Position numbers and translations under genes: made by a program. Below, piece by piece: positions 1-7,837 of a stretch of DNA of 64,000 bases. Source of the DNA: Hydrogenophaga sp. GTDB lineage: Bacteria > Pseudomonadota > Gammaproteobacteria > Burkholderiales > Burkholderiaceae_C. Below the pieces are notes generated by a model. It searched no databases. It worked only from the letters and a program-made list of their open reading frames with translations, and had not been told where the DNA came from. Where the stretch lies: assembly GCA_016741995.1 (NCBI GenBank), contig JACVCO010000009.1, forward strand, positions 91,996-155,995, given 5' to 3'. How positions within the stretch are numbered: the first letter of the stretch is position 1; each line of letters begins with the position of its first letter.

Positions 1-536
1 GGCCCTTGTTGCAAGGGGCGAAGCGCGCGGCCCCGGGCCCATGGTGGCGGGCGAGGCTTTGCCCACCCCGGGCGGCGACACCCCCGCGCGCCTGCCACCC
101 CCGCTGGGCCCGGCTGGGTGGGGGCTTATCGGTGGAGGGGGTGGAAACGCCGGGTGGCGCGGGGTGGCGGGCCGAGCCGCAACCCGCCGAGGGCATCACC
201 TACGCCCACAAGATCGAGAAGACCGAAGCCGCGATCGACTGGTCGCTGCCCGCGCCAACGATCGAGCGGCGCGTGCGCGCTTTCGATCCCTTCCCCGGTG
301 CCAGCACCGGGCTGGGCGACGAGGCGATCAAGGTGTGGGCCGCGCAGGTGCGCCAGGAAACCGGCGCGCCGGGCACCGTGCTCGACGTAGGTCCGCAGGG
401 CATCACCGTGGCCTGCGGCGAGCAGTCGCTGCAGCTCACGCAGCTGCAGCGCGCGGGCGGCAAGCGCCTGGCGGCGGCCGATTTCCTGCGGGGCTTCCCC
501 ATCGAGCGCGGACAACAGCTGGGGGGCGGCGCATGA
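1..536 (+). CDS. fmt: Methionyl-tRNA formyltransferase, C-terminal part; 5' end damaged and cut by the window
   Basis: Fmt formylates initiator Met-tRNA using 10-formyl-tetrahydrofolate. The clean part starts near base 170 with [17 protein letters not shown], typical of the linker into the Fmt C-terminal domain, and runs to a TGA at 534-536. Upstream the frame breaks. Bases 41-132 in another frame read MVAGEALP...DTPARL...GLI, which lines up residue for residue in length with the Fmt stretch [31 protein letters not shown]. A single extra base near 131 then returns the frame to VExxE...RAEPQPAEG. Many substitutions accompany the shift. Either the start of the contig is low-quality consensus or the gene is really broken. 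The stop overlaps the azlC start by 4 bp (ATGA). Confidence 0.8.
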   Translation, partial: PLLQGAKRAAPGPWWRARLCPPRAATPPRACHPRWARLGGGLSVEGVETPGGAGWRAEPQPAEGITYAHKIEKTEAAIDWSLPAPTIERRVRAFDPFPGASTGLGDEAIKVWAAQVRQETGAPGTVLDVGPQGITVACGEQSLQLTQLQRAGGKRLAAADFLRGFPIERGQQLGGGA

Positions 537-1276
537 TCCTTTTCCTCAAGCGCGAACACCGCGCGCGCCCCGAGTACATGCAGGGCGTGCGCGACCAGCT
601 GTCGGTCGCGCTGGGCATCTCGGCCTGGGGGTTGATGACCGGTGTGGCCATGGTCAAGTCCGGCATGTCGGTCCTGGAGGCGGTGCTCATGACGCTGATC
701 GTCTACGCCGGCAGCGCTCAGCTGGCGGCCGTGCCCATGATCGCGGCCGGCGCGCCGCTGTGGGTGATCCTGGCGGCGGCGTTCTGCGTGAACCTGCGCT
801 TCGTGGTGTTCTCGGCGCACCTGCGGCCCTACCTGATGCACCTGCCGCGCTGGGAGCGCCTCGCCACGGGCTACGTCACCGGCGACCTGAGCTACGTGTT
901 CTTCGCCCGCCGCTACCCGCACGCCGGCCGCAATGCCGAAGAGCTCGCGCAACAGCAAGCCTTCCTCATGGGCAACTGCGCGGTCAACTACGGCGCCTGG
1001 ATGGGCATGAGCCTGCTCGGCATCGCTCTGGCCAACGCCATTCCCGCCGAATGGGGCCTGGGGTTCGCGGGCATCCTGGCGCTGCTGGGCGTGCTGTGCT
1101 CGCTGGCCACCTCGCGCCTGCGCATGGTGTCGGCCACCGTGGCCGGCGCGGCCGCGGTGGTGGCCTGGGCGTTGCCGCTCAAGCTCAACATCCTGGTGGC
1201 CATCGCCTGTGCGGTGGTGTTGTGCCTGTTGATCGAACACCTCAAACCACCGACGCCGGGAGCGCACCATGCTTGA
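533..1276 (+). CDS. azlC: AzlC-family branched-chain amino acid exporter, large subunit
   Basis: A 247-residue integral membrane protein with the AzlC pattern: a short basic N-terminus, then hydrophobic segments including [17 protein letters not shown] and the conserved [11 protein letters not shown], and [17 protein letters not shown] in the middle. With AzlD it forms a two-component exporter of branched-chain or related amino acids in the inner membrane. The ATG overlaps the fmt stop (ATGA), so translation is probably coupled, and azlD overlaps its 3' end by 8 bp. The open frame extends upstream through fmt, but that extension is not protein-like for this family. The substrate cannot be told from sequence. 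Confidence 0.88.
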   Translation: MILFLKREHRARPEYMQGVRDQLSVALGISAWGLMTGVAMVKSGMSVLEAVLMTLIVYAGSAQLAAVPMIAAGAPLWVILAAAFCVNLRFVVFSAHLRPYLMHLPRWERLATGYVTGDLSYVFFARRYPHAGRNAEELAQQQAFLMGNCAVNYGAWMGMSLLGIALANAIPAEWGLGFAGILALLGVLCSLATSRLRMVSATVAGAAAVVAWALPLKLNILVAIACAVVLCLLIEHLKPPTPGAHHA

Positions 1277-1604
1277 CGTCGATCCCTGGACGCTGCTGAC
1301 CATCGTCGCGCTCGGTGGCGTCACCGTGCTCACGCGTGGCTTCTTCTTCATCTCCAGCAAGCCGTGGTCTTTGCCGCACTGGGCGCAGCGTGGCTTGCAA
1401 TACGCGCCCATCGCGGCCTTGTCCGCGGTGGTGGTGCCCGAGGTCGTGATGAGCCAGGGCGCGCTGGTGCAAACCTGGCAGGACGCGCGCCTCTACGCGG
1501 CGATCGCGGGTGCGGCCTGGTTCTTCTGGCGGCGCAGCGTGCTGGGCACCATCGTCTCGGGCATGGCGGTTTACCTGCCGTTGCGCATCGGCCTGGGCTG
1601 GTAG
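1269..1604 (+). CDS. azlD: AzlD-family small subunit of branched-chain amino acid exporter
   Basis: A 111-residue protein with three to four predicted membrane helices and the AzlD features TLLTIVALGGVTVLTRGFFF at the N-terminus and YAPIAALSAVVVPEV in the middle. AzlD partners AzlC in export. It starts inside the end of azlC (8-bp overlap), which fixes the pair as one translational unit. The length is normal for the family. No terminator is evident before the pgk promoter. Confidence 0.85.
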   Translation: MLDVDPWTLLTIVALGGVTVLTRGFFFISSKPWSLPHWAQRGLQYAPIAALSAVVVPEVVMSQGALVQTWQDARLYAAIAGAAWFFWRRSVLGTIVSGMAVYLPLRIGLGW

Positions 1605-1632
1605 CCGGCAGCGGCCGTGCGCGGCGGTTTCC

Positions 1633-1638
1633 TACAAT
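1633..1638 (+). promoter_or_regulatory. Candidate -10 element for pgk
   Basis: TACAAT lies 38 nt before the pgk start in the 72-bp azlD-pgk gap. It matches the sigma70 -10 consensus at five of six positions. No good -35 is visible, as for most promoters in this window. Confidence 0.45.
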
Positions 1639-1676
1639 CCCCGGGTTTGTCCACCATCCGCCGGGAACCGTCCTTC

Positions 1677-2876
1677 ATGTCCGCCTTCATCCGCTTCTCC
1701 GACCTCTGCGCCCAGGGCCGCGTCAAAGGCCAGCGCGTGTTCATCCGCGCCGACCTGAACGTGCCGCAGGACGAAGCGGGTCGCATCACCGAAGACACGC
1801 GCATCCGCGCCAGCGTGCCGGCGATCCGTCTGGCGCTGGACGCCGGGGCGGCGGTGATGGTCACCAGCCACCTGGGCCGCCCCAGCGAAGGCCAGTTCAA
1901 GCCCGAAGACTCCCTGCAACCGGTGGCCGCGCGCCTGGCCGACCTGCTGGGCCAGCCCGTGCGCCTGATCGCCGACTGGGTCGATGGCGACTTCTCGGTC
2001 GCGCCCGGCGAGGTCGTGCTGCTGGAGAACTGCCGCTTGAACGTGGGCGAGAAGAAGAACAGCCCCGAGCTGGCCAGCAAGCTCGGCGCCCTGTGCGACA
2101 TCTTTGTGCACGACGCCTTCGGCACTGCGCACCGCGCCGAAGGCACCACCTACGGCATCGCCGAGACCGCGCCCGTGGCCTGCGCCGGCCCGCTGCTGGC
2201 GGCCGAGATGGACGCCATTGCAAAGGCCCTGGCCAACCCCAGGCGCCCGCTGGTGGCCATCGTGGCCGGCTCCAAGGTCAGCACCAAACTCACCATCCTG
2301 CAAAGCCTGGCCAGCAAGGTCGACGGCCTGATCGTGGGGGGTGGCATCGCCAACACCTTCATGCTCGCGGCGGGCCTGAAGATCGGCAAGAGCCTGGCCG
2401 AGCCCGACCTGCTCAACGAGGCGAAGGCGGTGATCGAGGCCATGAAAGCGCGCGGCGCGGCGGTGCCGATTCCCACCGACGTGGTGACCGCCAAGCGCTT
2501 CGCGGCCGATGCCGAGGCGACGGTGAAGCGCGCGAGCGAGGTGGCCGATGACGACCTGATCCTGGACATCGGGCCCGAGACGGCCGCGGCGCTTGCAGCC
2601 CAGCTGAAGCAGGCCGGCACGGTGGTGTGGAACGGCCCGGTGGGCGTGTTCGAGTTCGCGGCCTTCGAGGGTGGCACCAAAGCGATCGCCGAAGCGATTG
2701 CAGCCAGCAGCGCGTTCAGCATCGCCGGCGGCGGCGACACACTGGCCGCGATCGCCAAGTACGGCATCGACAAGGACGTGGGCTACATCTCCACCGGCGG
2801 TGGCGCCTTCCTGGAGGTGCTCGAGGGCAAGACCCTGCCCGCCTTCGAGGTGCTTGAGCGCCGGGCGAAGGGCTGA
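1677..2876 (+). CDS. pgk: Phosphoglycerate kinase
   Basis: A 399-residue cytosolic enzyme that interconverts 1,3-bisphosphoglycerate + ADP and 3-phosphoglycerate + ATP in glycolysis and gluconeogenesis. Family blocks are clear: [12 protein letters not shown] near residue 20, [10 protein letters not shown] near 63, [40 protein letters not shown], and the C-terminal nucleotide loop [17 protein letters not shown]. The ATG at 1677 gives the canonical [10 protein letters not shown] start; an in-frame upstream ATG adds 20 non-conserved residues that would overlap the promoter. It converges on the DUF454 gene 7 bp downstream. Confidence 0.97.
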   Translation: MSAFIRFSDLCAQGRVKGQRVFIRADLNVPQDEAGRITEDTRIRASVPAIRLALDAGAAVMVTSHLGRPSEGQFKPEDSLQPVAARLADLLGQPVRLIADWVDGDFSVAPGEVVLLENCRLNVGEKKNSPELASKLGALCDIFVHDAFGTAHRAEGTTYGIAETAPVACAGPLLAAEMDAIAKALANPRRPLVAIVAGSKVSTKLTILQSLASKVDGLIVGGGIANTFMLAAGLKIGKSLAEPDLLNEAKAVIEAMKARGAAVPIPTDVVTAKRFAADAEATVKRASEVADDDLILDIGPETAAALAAQLKQAGTVVWNGPVGVFEFAAFEGGTKAIAEAIAASSAFSIAGGGDTLAAIAKYGIDKDVGYISTGGGAFLEVLEGKTLPAFEVLERRAKG

Positions 2877-2883
2877 CAGGCCT

Positions 2884-3276
2884 TCACGGTTCGCGCGTGG
2901 GAATGCGCGCGACCACCCAGACGCCGATCACCGCGGCGACCAGCACCACCGTCAGCAAGACGGGGCGATCGCGCAAGCCCCAGGCCGAGAGCGAGACCAT
3001 CACGAGCATGGTCCCCTGCGCGAACCGCTTGGTGCGCTTGCGCAGGCTGCGGTGCTCTTCCCAGTCGCGCACCATGGGGCCGAAGAAGCGGTGTTCGCGC
3101 AGCCAGCGGTGCAAGCGCGGCGAGGCCTTGGCGTAGCACGCCGCGGCCAGCAACACGAAGGGGGTGGTGGGCAGGCCCGGCAGCACCACGCCGACGATGC
3201 CCAGCCCCAGCGAGACCGTGCCGGCCAGCCAGAGCAGCCAGCGCACGGCGCGCGGGGTTTCTTCGGGGGAAGACAT
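2884..3276 (-). CDS. DUF454 (YbaN-family) inner membrane protein
   Basis: A 130-residue membrane protein with the DUF454 signature GVVLPGLPTTPFVLLAAACYAKASPR... followed by RHFFGPMV-like residues (here EHRFFGPMVRDWEEHRSL) and two C-terminal hydrophobic segments. The family role is unknown; it is usually a monocistronic inner membrane protein. It has no Shine-Dalgarno; a TATCAT hexamer sits only 8 nt before the ATG, implying a leaderless mRNA. It converges with pgk. Confidence 0.8.
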   Translation of the reverse strand: MSSPEETPRAVRWLLWLAGTVSLGLGIVGVVLPGLPTTPFVLLAAACYAKASPRLHRWLREHRFFGPMVRDWEEHRSLRKRTKRFAQGTMLVMVSLSAWGLRDRPVLLTVVLVAAVIGVWVVARIPTREP

Positions 3277-3284
3277 GCGCCGGC

Positions 3285-3290
3285 ATGATA
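3285..3290 (-). promoter_or_regulatory. Candidate -10 element, leaderless start for the DUF454 gene
   Basis: On the minus strand TATCAT is followed by 8 nt and then the ATG at 3276. A start site 6-8 nt after the hexamer would fall on or next to the start codon. No ribosome binding site is present. Confidence 0.45.
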
Positions 3291-3305
3291 GCCAGCGCCT
3301 CGCGG

Positions 3306-4007
3306 TCAGGCGGCGGGTGCGATCGTGAGCGACACGCTGCCCACGCCTTCGACGCGGCCTTCGAGCCGGTCGCCGCTCACCACCGGGCCCACGCCCTCGG
3401 GTGTGCCGGTGTAGATCAGGTCGCCGGCCTGCAGGTGGTAGAAGCGCGAGAGGTCTTCAACGATCTCGCGGATGTCCCAGATCAGCTTGTCGACGTCGGA
3501 TTGCTGCTTCGTCTGGCCGTTGACGGCGAGTTCGATTGCACCGCGTTCGATCACCGTGAAGGGCATGGGCACGATCTCGCTGCACACCGAGCCTTGCTCG
3601 ATGTCCTTGCCCAGGTCCCAGGGGCGGCCCTTGTCGCGCGCCACGAGCTGCAGATCGCGCCGCGTCATGTCCAGGCCGGTGGCGTAGCCGTAGATCAGTT
3701 CGTGTGCGTCGGCCGCGGCCACGCGAAAGCCGGCGCGGCCGATGGCCACCACGAGTTCCATCTCGAAGTGGTAGTTCGCGGTCTCGCTCGGGTAGGGCAC
3801 GGTCGCGCCCGAGGGCGTGAGCGTGCCGATCGACTTGGTGAAGTAGAACGGTCGCTCGACGGATTTGTCGACCGGCTTGCCCATCTCGACGGCGTGCGCG
3901 TGGTAGTTGCGGCCCACGAAGAACAGACGGTTGACGGGAAACAGCGTGGCCTCGCCGCGGATGGGCAGTGCGGCAACGGGCGGCGGGTTGAAGAGGTATT
4001 GGGGCAT
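3306..4007 (-). CDS. nagK: Fumarylpyruvate hydrolase (fumarylacetoacetate hydrolase family)
   Basis: A 233-residue FAH-fold hydrolase. Visible family blocks are LFFVGRNYHAHAVEMG near the N-terminus, FEMELVVAIG with metal-ligand acidic residues, GYATGLDMTRRDLQ, and the C-terminal GDLIYTGTPEGVGPV. In the gentisate pathway this enzyme cleaves fumarylpyruvate to fumarate and pyruvate, the last step before central metabolism. It follows the gentisate dioxygenase gene by 11 bp on the same strand, which supports that substrate over fumarylacetoacetate. Because no maleylpyruvate isomerase gene is present here, it might instead hydrolyse maleylpyruvate directly. Confidence 0.85.
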   Translation of the reverse strand: MPQYLFNPPPVAALPIRGEATLFPVNRLFFVGRNYHAHAVEMGKPVDKSVERPFYFTKSIGTLTPSGATVPYPSETANYHFEMELVVAIGRAGFRVAAADAHELIYGYATGLDMTRRDLQLVARDKGRPWDLGKDIEQGSVCSEIVPMPFTVIERGAIELAVNGQTKQQSDVDKLIWDIREIVEDLSRFYHLQAGDLIYTGTPEGVGPVVSGDRLEGRVEGVGSVSLTIAPAA

Positions 4008-4018
4008 GGGGCTGGCAC

Positions 4019-5077
4019 TCAGGGCATGGCGGGTTGGTCGTCGGGGCGCACCTCATAGACACCGAGCTTGCGGTGCAGCGGTGACTCGTCGGCGATGAAG
4101 AGGAAGGCGGGCGCGCTGGCCGAGGCATTGGTCAGCGTGGTCGGCGTGTAGCCGGGGATGCAGCAGGTGTCGGCCTCCTTCAGGTCGAAGCCGTGGCCCT
4201 TCACGTCCACGCGCGCGCGGCCTTCGATGGCGTGGTACACGCAGGCCGGCGAGCGAGCGGGCAGCGTGAGCGTCTGGCCCGGGCGCAGCATGAGTGCGTG
4301 AAAGCCGAGCACGTTCTCGGCGTCTTCGCCGGTCTCGGGGTTCACGTAGGTCACCTGCACATGGGCGAGCTCGGGCTGGTCGCTGGCGATGGCCTGGAGC
4401 GCGGCCTTGGTTTCGGCCCAGGCGTAGCGCAGCATGGGGTAGCGCTTGCCACTGCGGCCGAACACCGGCGTGGGCAGCACGCCGCCGTGCGCGTACACGC
4501 GGTCGCCGCGGCCGGGCTTCACGTCCTGCCGGCCGCCGTTGAGGTGGTAGCTCACCTCCAGGTAGTACATGAGCGGCAGGTCCAGCACGTCGAGCCAGAT
4601 CACGGGCTGGTCGCCGTCGTGGCCGTGCTCGTGCCAGCGGCCGGTGGGCGTGAGGATCAGGTCACCGCGGCTCATGGGGCACTTCTCGCCGTCCACCGTG
4701 GTCCAGGCGCCCTCGCCTTCCACCACCATGCGCACCGCGTTGGGCGTGTGGCGGTGGCTGGGTGCCCATTCGCCAGGCAACAGCAGTTGCATGCCCAGAT
4801 AAAGTGCCGCGCTGGCCTGCATCTTTTCCAGCGTGTGGCCGGGGTTGGCGAGCACCAGCACGCGGCGCTCGGCCTTCTCGATCGGCGTGAGCTCGCCGGC
4901 CTTCAGCAGCAGCGGCTTGATGTCCGCATACGCCCAGTGCGTGGGCCGCGTCTGGCGCGTGGGGATCTGCGGCGGCAACACGCCGCGCAGGCTGGGCCAC
5001 AGCGGCACCAGGTTGCGCTCGCGCAGCGCGGCCACGTAGTCGGCGGGCAGGTCTTCGAGGCGGCCGAGGTCGTTCAT
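4019..5077 (-). CDS. Gentisate 1,2-dioxygenase
   Basis: A 352-residue bicupin Fe(II) dioxygenase that opens the ring of gentisate (2,5-dihydroxybenzoate) to maleylpyruvate. The first cupin carries the expected iron ligands: H108 and H110 in SHRHTPNAVR and H149 in GRWHEHGHDG, the 41-residue spacing seen in the salicylate/gentisate dioxygenase family. The ATG at 5077 is preceded by AAGGAG eight bases upstream; a longer open frame upstream lacks a ribosome site and overlaps the hydroxylase. It lies between the hydroxylase (17 bp) and hydrolase (11 bp), so the three form one operon, probably controlled by the divergent MarR gene. Confidence 0.92.
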   Translation of the reverse strand: MNDLGRLEDLPADYVAALRERNLVPLWPSLRGVLPPQIPTRQTRPTHWAYADIKPLLLKAGELTPIEKAERRVLVLANPGHTLEKMQASAALYLGMQLLLPGEWAPSHRHTPNAVRMVVEGEGAWTTVDGEKCPMSRGDLILTPTGRWHEHGHDGDQPVIWLDVLDLPLMYYLEVSYHLNGGRQDVKPGRGDRVYAHGGVLPTPVFGRSGKRYPMLRYAWAETKAALQAIASDQPELAHVQVTYVNPETGEDAENVLGFHALMLRPGQTLTLPARSPACVYHAIEGRARVDVKGHGFDLKEADTCCIPGYTPTTLTNASASAPAFLFIADESPLHRKLGVYEVRPDDQPAMP

Positions 5078-5093
5078 GCGGGTCTCCTTGGGT

Positions 5094-6296
5094 TCAGTGC
5101 GGGGCCAGGCAGTTGTCGACGCGCCAGCCGTAGAGCCATTCGACGGCATCGTAGAAACGCTCCGGTGAACGCCCGCGCCAGAGGTCGTTGCGCACCAGGC
5201 GTTCCACGCCCTTGGCGTGGTAGATGCGGCCCATCTCGCGCGAACTGAGCACGATGCGCGCCGTGCGTGCGATGCGCGAGCGCTGGTACAGGTCGAGCGC
5301 CTTCTCGATGTCGTTGGCGTGCACGCGCAGCGCCTCGCCCAGCGTCACCGCGTCCTCGATCGCCATGCACGCGCCTTGCGCCATGTACTGCGTGGTGGGG
5401 TGCGCGGCGTCGCCGAGCAGGGTCACGCGGCCGAAGCTCCAGCGATCGACCGGATCGCGGTCCGCGGTGGCCCAGCGCTTCCAGCTCTTCGGCAGCTCGA
5501 TGAGCTGGCGCGCCTTCGGGCAGATGCCCTGGAAGTAGCTCAGCACCTCGTCCTTGCTGCCGTCGCGCACGCCCCATTCCTCGGCCTCGCGGCTGTGGAA
5601 GGTGACGACCACGTTGTACTGCTCGCCGCCGCGCAGCGGGTAGTGCACCAGGTGGCAGTTCGGGCCGGCCCACAGGCTGGCCGCGTTCCAGCGCAGGTCT
5701 TCGGGGAAGTCGGCCTTGTCGACCACCGCGCGGTAGACCACGTGGCCGGTCACGCGCGCGGGGTCGCCCACGAACTGCTGGCGCACCACCGACTTCACGC
5801 CGTCGGCACCGATCAGCGCGAGGCCGCGGTGCGCCTGGCCGTGCTGGTCGAACGTGGTCACGCCGTTTGCGTCCTGCTCGATGCGCTCGATGCGCGTGGC
5901 GGTGTGAAAGCCCACGCGCTCGCTGGCCTGAACGCCTTCGAGCAGCGAGCCGTGCGCGTCGGCACGGTGGATCACGGCGTACGGGTTGCCGAAGCGCTGG
6001 CGGAAGGCCTCGCCCGTGGGCACGCGGCCGATGGGGTGTTCGTCGATCGCGTCGGTCATCACCATCTCGTCGATGTAGACCGCGCGCGAGCGGGCAGCCT
6101 CACCCACGCCCAGGGCGTCGAAGGCCCAGAAGGCGTTGGGGCCGAGCTGCATGCCGGCGCCGATCTCGCCGATCTGCGGCGCTTGCTCGAACACCTTCAC
6201 CGCGAAGCCGCGGCGCGCCAGCGCAAGCGCCGTGGCCAGGCCGCCGATACCGCCGCCGGCCACGAGCACCGGCAGTTCGTTTGCCTGCGTGTTCAT
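5094..6296 (-). CDS. FAD-dependent aromatic hydroxylase, likely 3-hydroxybenzoate 6-monooxygenase
   Basis: A 400-residue class A flavoprotein monooxygenase. The Rossmann motif VAGGGIGGLATALALARRG lies at about 10-28, and the C-terminal FAD motif GRVTLLGDAAHPTTQYMAQG is intact with a DG-type segment between. Salicylate and 3-hydroxybenzoate hydroxylases are close relatives. Lying first in an operon with gentisate dioxygenase and fumarylpyruvate hydrolase, the most economical reaction is 3-hydroxybenzoate to gentisate with NADH and O2. The start is decided by GAGGAG before the ATG at 6296. Salicylate 5-hydroxylase activity is usually a multi-component Rieske enzyme, so that alternative is less likely. 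Confidence 0.85.
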   Translation of the reverse strand: MNTQANELPVLVAGGGIGGLATALALARRGFAVKVFEQAPQIGEIGAGMQLGPNAFWAFDALGVGEAARSRAVYIDEMVMTDAIDEHPIGRVPTGEAFRQRFGNPYAVIHRADAHGSLLEGVQASERVGFHTATRIERIEQDANGVTTFDQHGQAHRGLALIGADGVKSVVRQQFVGDPARVTGHVVYRAVVDKADFPEDLRWNAASLWAGPNCHLVHYPLRGGEQYNVVVTFHSREAEEWGVRDGSKDEVLSYFQGICPKARQLIELPKSWKRWATADRDPVDRWSFGRVTLLGDAAHPTTQYMAQGACMAIEDAVTLGEALRVHANDIEKALDLYQRSRIARTARIVLSSREMGRIYHAKGVERLVRNDLWRGRSPERFYDAVEWLYGWRVDNCLAPH

Positions 6297-6323
6297 GTGC
6301 GTCTCCTCTACAAGATTTGCATG

Positions 6324-6349
6324 CTTATGATAAGTACACTCATCATAAG
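6324..6349. promoter_or_regulatory. Palindromic operator between the gentisate operon and marR
   Basis: A perfect inverted repeat CTTATGAT (6324-6331) and ATCATAAG (6342-6349) separated by 10 bp lies in the 108-bp divergent gap, in an AT-rich patch of otherwise GC-rich DNA. Size and symmetry fit a MarR-dimer site. It starts 28 bp upstream of the hydroxylase start codon and 55 bp upstream of the regulator start. Confidence 0.65.
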
Positions 6350-6404
6350 TGTCCTGATAGCATCGTGTCCACTTCCACCCGTCGTCCAGCCCAACGAACC
6401 GGCC

Positions 6405-6884
6405 ATGAAACGCTCCGCGCCGCCCAGCGTCAACATCGACGACCAGCCTGGCCATTACATCCGCCGGTTGCACCAGATCTCGGTGGGCATCTTCCTGCAG
6501 GAACTGACCGAGCTGGGCGTCACGCCCGTGCAGTACGCCGCACTGCAGACGGTGGCGAACCAGCCCGGCATCGATCAGCGCACGCTGGCGCGCACGATCG
6601 CGCTGGACGCCTCCACCACCGGGGGCGTGGTGGACCGCCTTGAACAACGCGGCGCGCTCGAGCGCCGCACCGCACCCACCGACCGGCGCGCGCGCCAGCT
6701 CTGGCTCACCGCCGACGGCGAGCGGCTGCTGACCGACGCGGTGCCGGCCATGCTGCAGGCGCAGCAGCAGATCCTGGCGCCGCTGACCGAGCGTCAGCGC
6801 ACCGAGTTCATGCGCCTGCTGCGCATCGTGGTCGACGAGAACAACGCGCTCAGCCGGGCGCCGAGCGAGGCCGTGGCCCGGTGA
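6405..6884 (+). CDS. MarR-family regulator of the gentisate operon
   Basis: A 159-residue winged-helix repressor. N-terminal helices (YIRRLHQISVGIFLQELTELGVTPVQYAALQ) lead into the recognition region IDQRTLARTIALDASTTGGVVDRLEQRGALERR and the wing DRRARQLWLTADG, the MarR hallmark. It is divergent from the hydroxylase-dioxygenase-hydrolase operon, and a 26-bp palindrome sits in between. The natural inference is that it represses catabolism until an aromatic ligand such as 3-hydroxybenzoate or gentisate binds. The ATG at 6405 gives the normal MarR length; the open frame continues far upstream antisense to the hydroxylase, which is an artefact of codon composition. Confidence 0.88.
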   Translation: MKRSAPPSVNIDDQPGHYIRRLHQISVGIFLQELTELGVTPVQYAALQTVANQPGIDQRTLARTIALDASTTGGVVDRLEQRGALERRTAPTDRRARQLWLTADGERLLTDAVPAMLQAQQQILAPLTERQRTEFMRLLRIVVDENNALSRAPSEAVAR

Positions 6885-6889
6885 GCGCG

Positions 6890-6906
6890 GCGGGGCTCAG
6901 CCCCGC
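6890..6906. terminator. GC-rich hairpin between convergent marR and hydrolase genes
   Basis: GCGGGGC, loop TCA, GCCCCGC: a perfect 7-bp stem at the convergent gene ends, overlapping the stop codon of the minus-strand hydrolase. There is no U-tract, so intrinsic termination would be weak; it could act from both sides. Confidence 0.35.
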
Positions 6907-7784
6907 AGGTGATCCGCCACCGCCTGCAGCACCTGCGCGTCGCGCAGCAGGCGGGTGTGGCCCAGCCCGGCGGTTTCCAGCAACTGCGCGTCGGGCATCG
7001 CGTCGCGGTAAGCCTCGGCATCGGCAAAGCGGTTGATGCGGTCCTCGCGGTCGTGAACGATCAACGTGGGCTGGGTCACGCGCGGCCCCACGGACGCGGG
7101 TTCGAACTGCCGCATGAGGATGCCTTCGCGCGCCTCCACGCGGTGTTGCAGGCGCGAGCGGGTGTCTTCGCTCAGGCCGAACACGGTGGCGAACAGGCGC
7201 GTGTAGGCATGCGGCGAGGCGGGCGGCGCCAGCATCACGAGCCGCTGCACCGGCAAGCCGCGCGCGGCGGCGTAGGCCAGCGCATTGGCACCCAGCGAAT
7301 GCGCCACCGCGGCGCGCACCGCGTGGCCCTCCTGCTGAAGCCGGGCGGTGAGGTATTCGATGGCGCGCGCGAACTGCGGCAGGTTGCTCGTGCTGCCCCG
7401 GCTGCGGCCGTGCGCGGGCAGATCGACCAGCACGGGCCGCAAGCCCTGGGCGGCCAGGGCCTGCGCCAGCGGCAGCATCTGCGCGGCGTGGCCGCCCCAG
7501 CCGTGCAGCAACAGCACCACCGGGCCGTGTGGCGCAGGCGGGGGCTGGTACAGCGTGATGCTGGCGTTCTCGAACGCCCAGGCGGTGGCGTGCCACGAGG
7601 CCAGGGCCGGTTGGCGGCGGTGCAGCCATTTGGGTGGCAGTGGTGTGCCGAACAGGCGGTAGGCGCCGCGCACCGCGAGCGCGGGCCAGACCCGTTCGGA
7701 CACGCCGAGGGCCCAGCGCAGCCAGCGGGTGGCGGGGTTGGCGTCGTAGTAGGCGGACGCGGTCTGCAGTGGCGTGGTGTTCAT
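6897..7784 (-). CDS. Alpha/beta hydrolase
   Basis: A 295-residue alpha/beta-hydrolase fold protein. The oxyanion-loop segment VVLLLHGWGGHAAQM, the nucleophile elbow VAHSLGANAL (GxSxG-like, with AHSLG), the acid region TLIVHDREDRINRF and the late histidine in AGLGHTRLLRD make a complete Ser-Asp-His triad. The substrate is not deducible. The second ATG (7784) is chosen because TCTGGAGAG precedes it. It lies directly after the TetR-family gene on the same strand, and a palindrome nearly identical to the one before tetR sits just upstream (7799-7816), so TetR control is likely. Confidence 0.82.
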   Translation of the reverse strand: MNTTPLQTASAYYDANPATRWLRWALGVSERVWPALAVRGAYRLFGTPLPPKWLHRRQPALASWHATAWAFENASITLYQPPPAPHGPVVLLLHGWGGHAAQMLPLAQALAAQGLRPVLVDLPAHGRSRGSTSNLPQFARAIEYLTARLQQEGHAVRAAVAHSLGANALAYAAARGLPVQRLVMLAPPASPHAYTRLFATVFGLSEDTRSRLQHRVEAREGILMRQFEPASVGPRVTQPTLIVHDREDRINRFADAEAYRDAMPDAQLLETAGLGHTRLLRDAQVLQAVADHLRG

Positions 7785-7798
7785 GGAGCTCTCCAGAA

Positions 7799-7816
7799 TT
7801 CGCACAGTTGTGCGAA
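7799..7816. promoter_or_regulatory. TetR-type operator, copy 1 (before the alpha/beta hydrolase)
   Basis: TTCGCACA-GT-TGTGCGAA is a perfect 8+8 inverted repeat located 15-32 bp upstream of the hydrolase start. It matches 14 of 18 positions with the palindrome at 8450-8467 before the TetR gene. The two copies flank the regulator gene and occur at the starts of both minus-strand genes. Confidence 0.7.
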
Positions 7817-7837
7817 ATGATGTGAAAAAAAGGGACG

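Noticed and set aside
5217-6404. Open frame that extends marR upstream through the hydroxylase gene
   Set aside because: The extension is antisense to the hydroxylase and unlike MarR proteins; the ATG at 6405 gives the canonical length.
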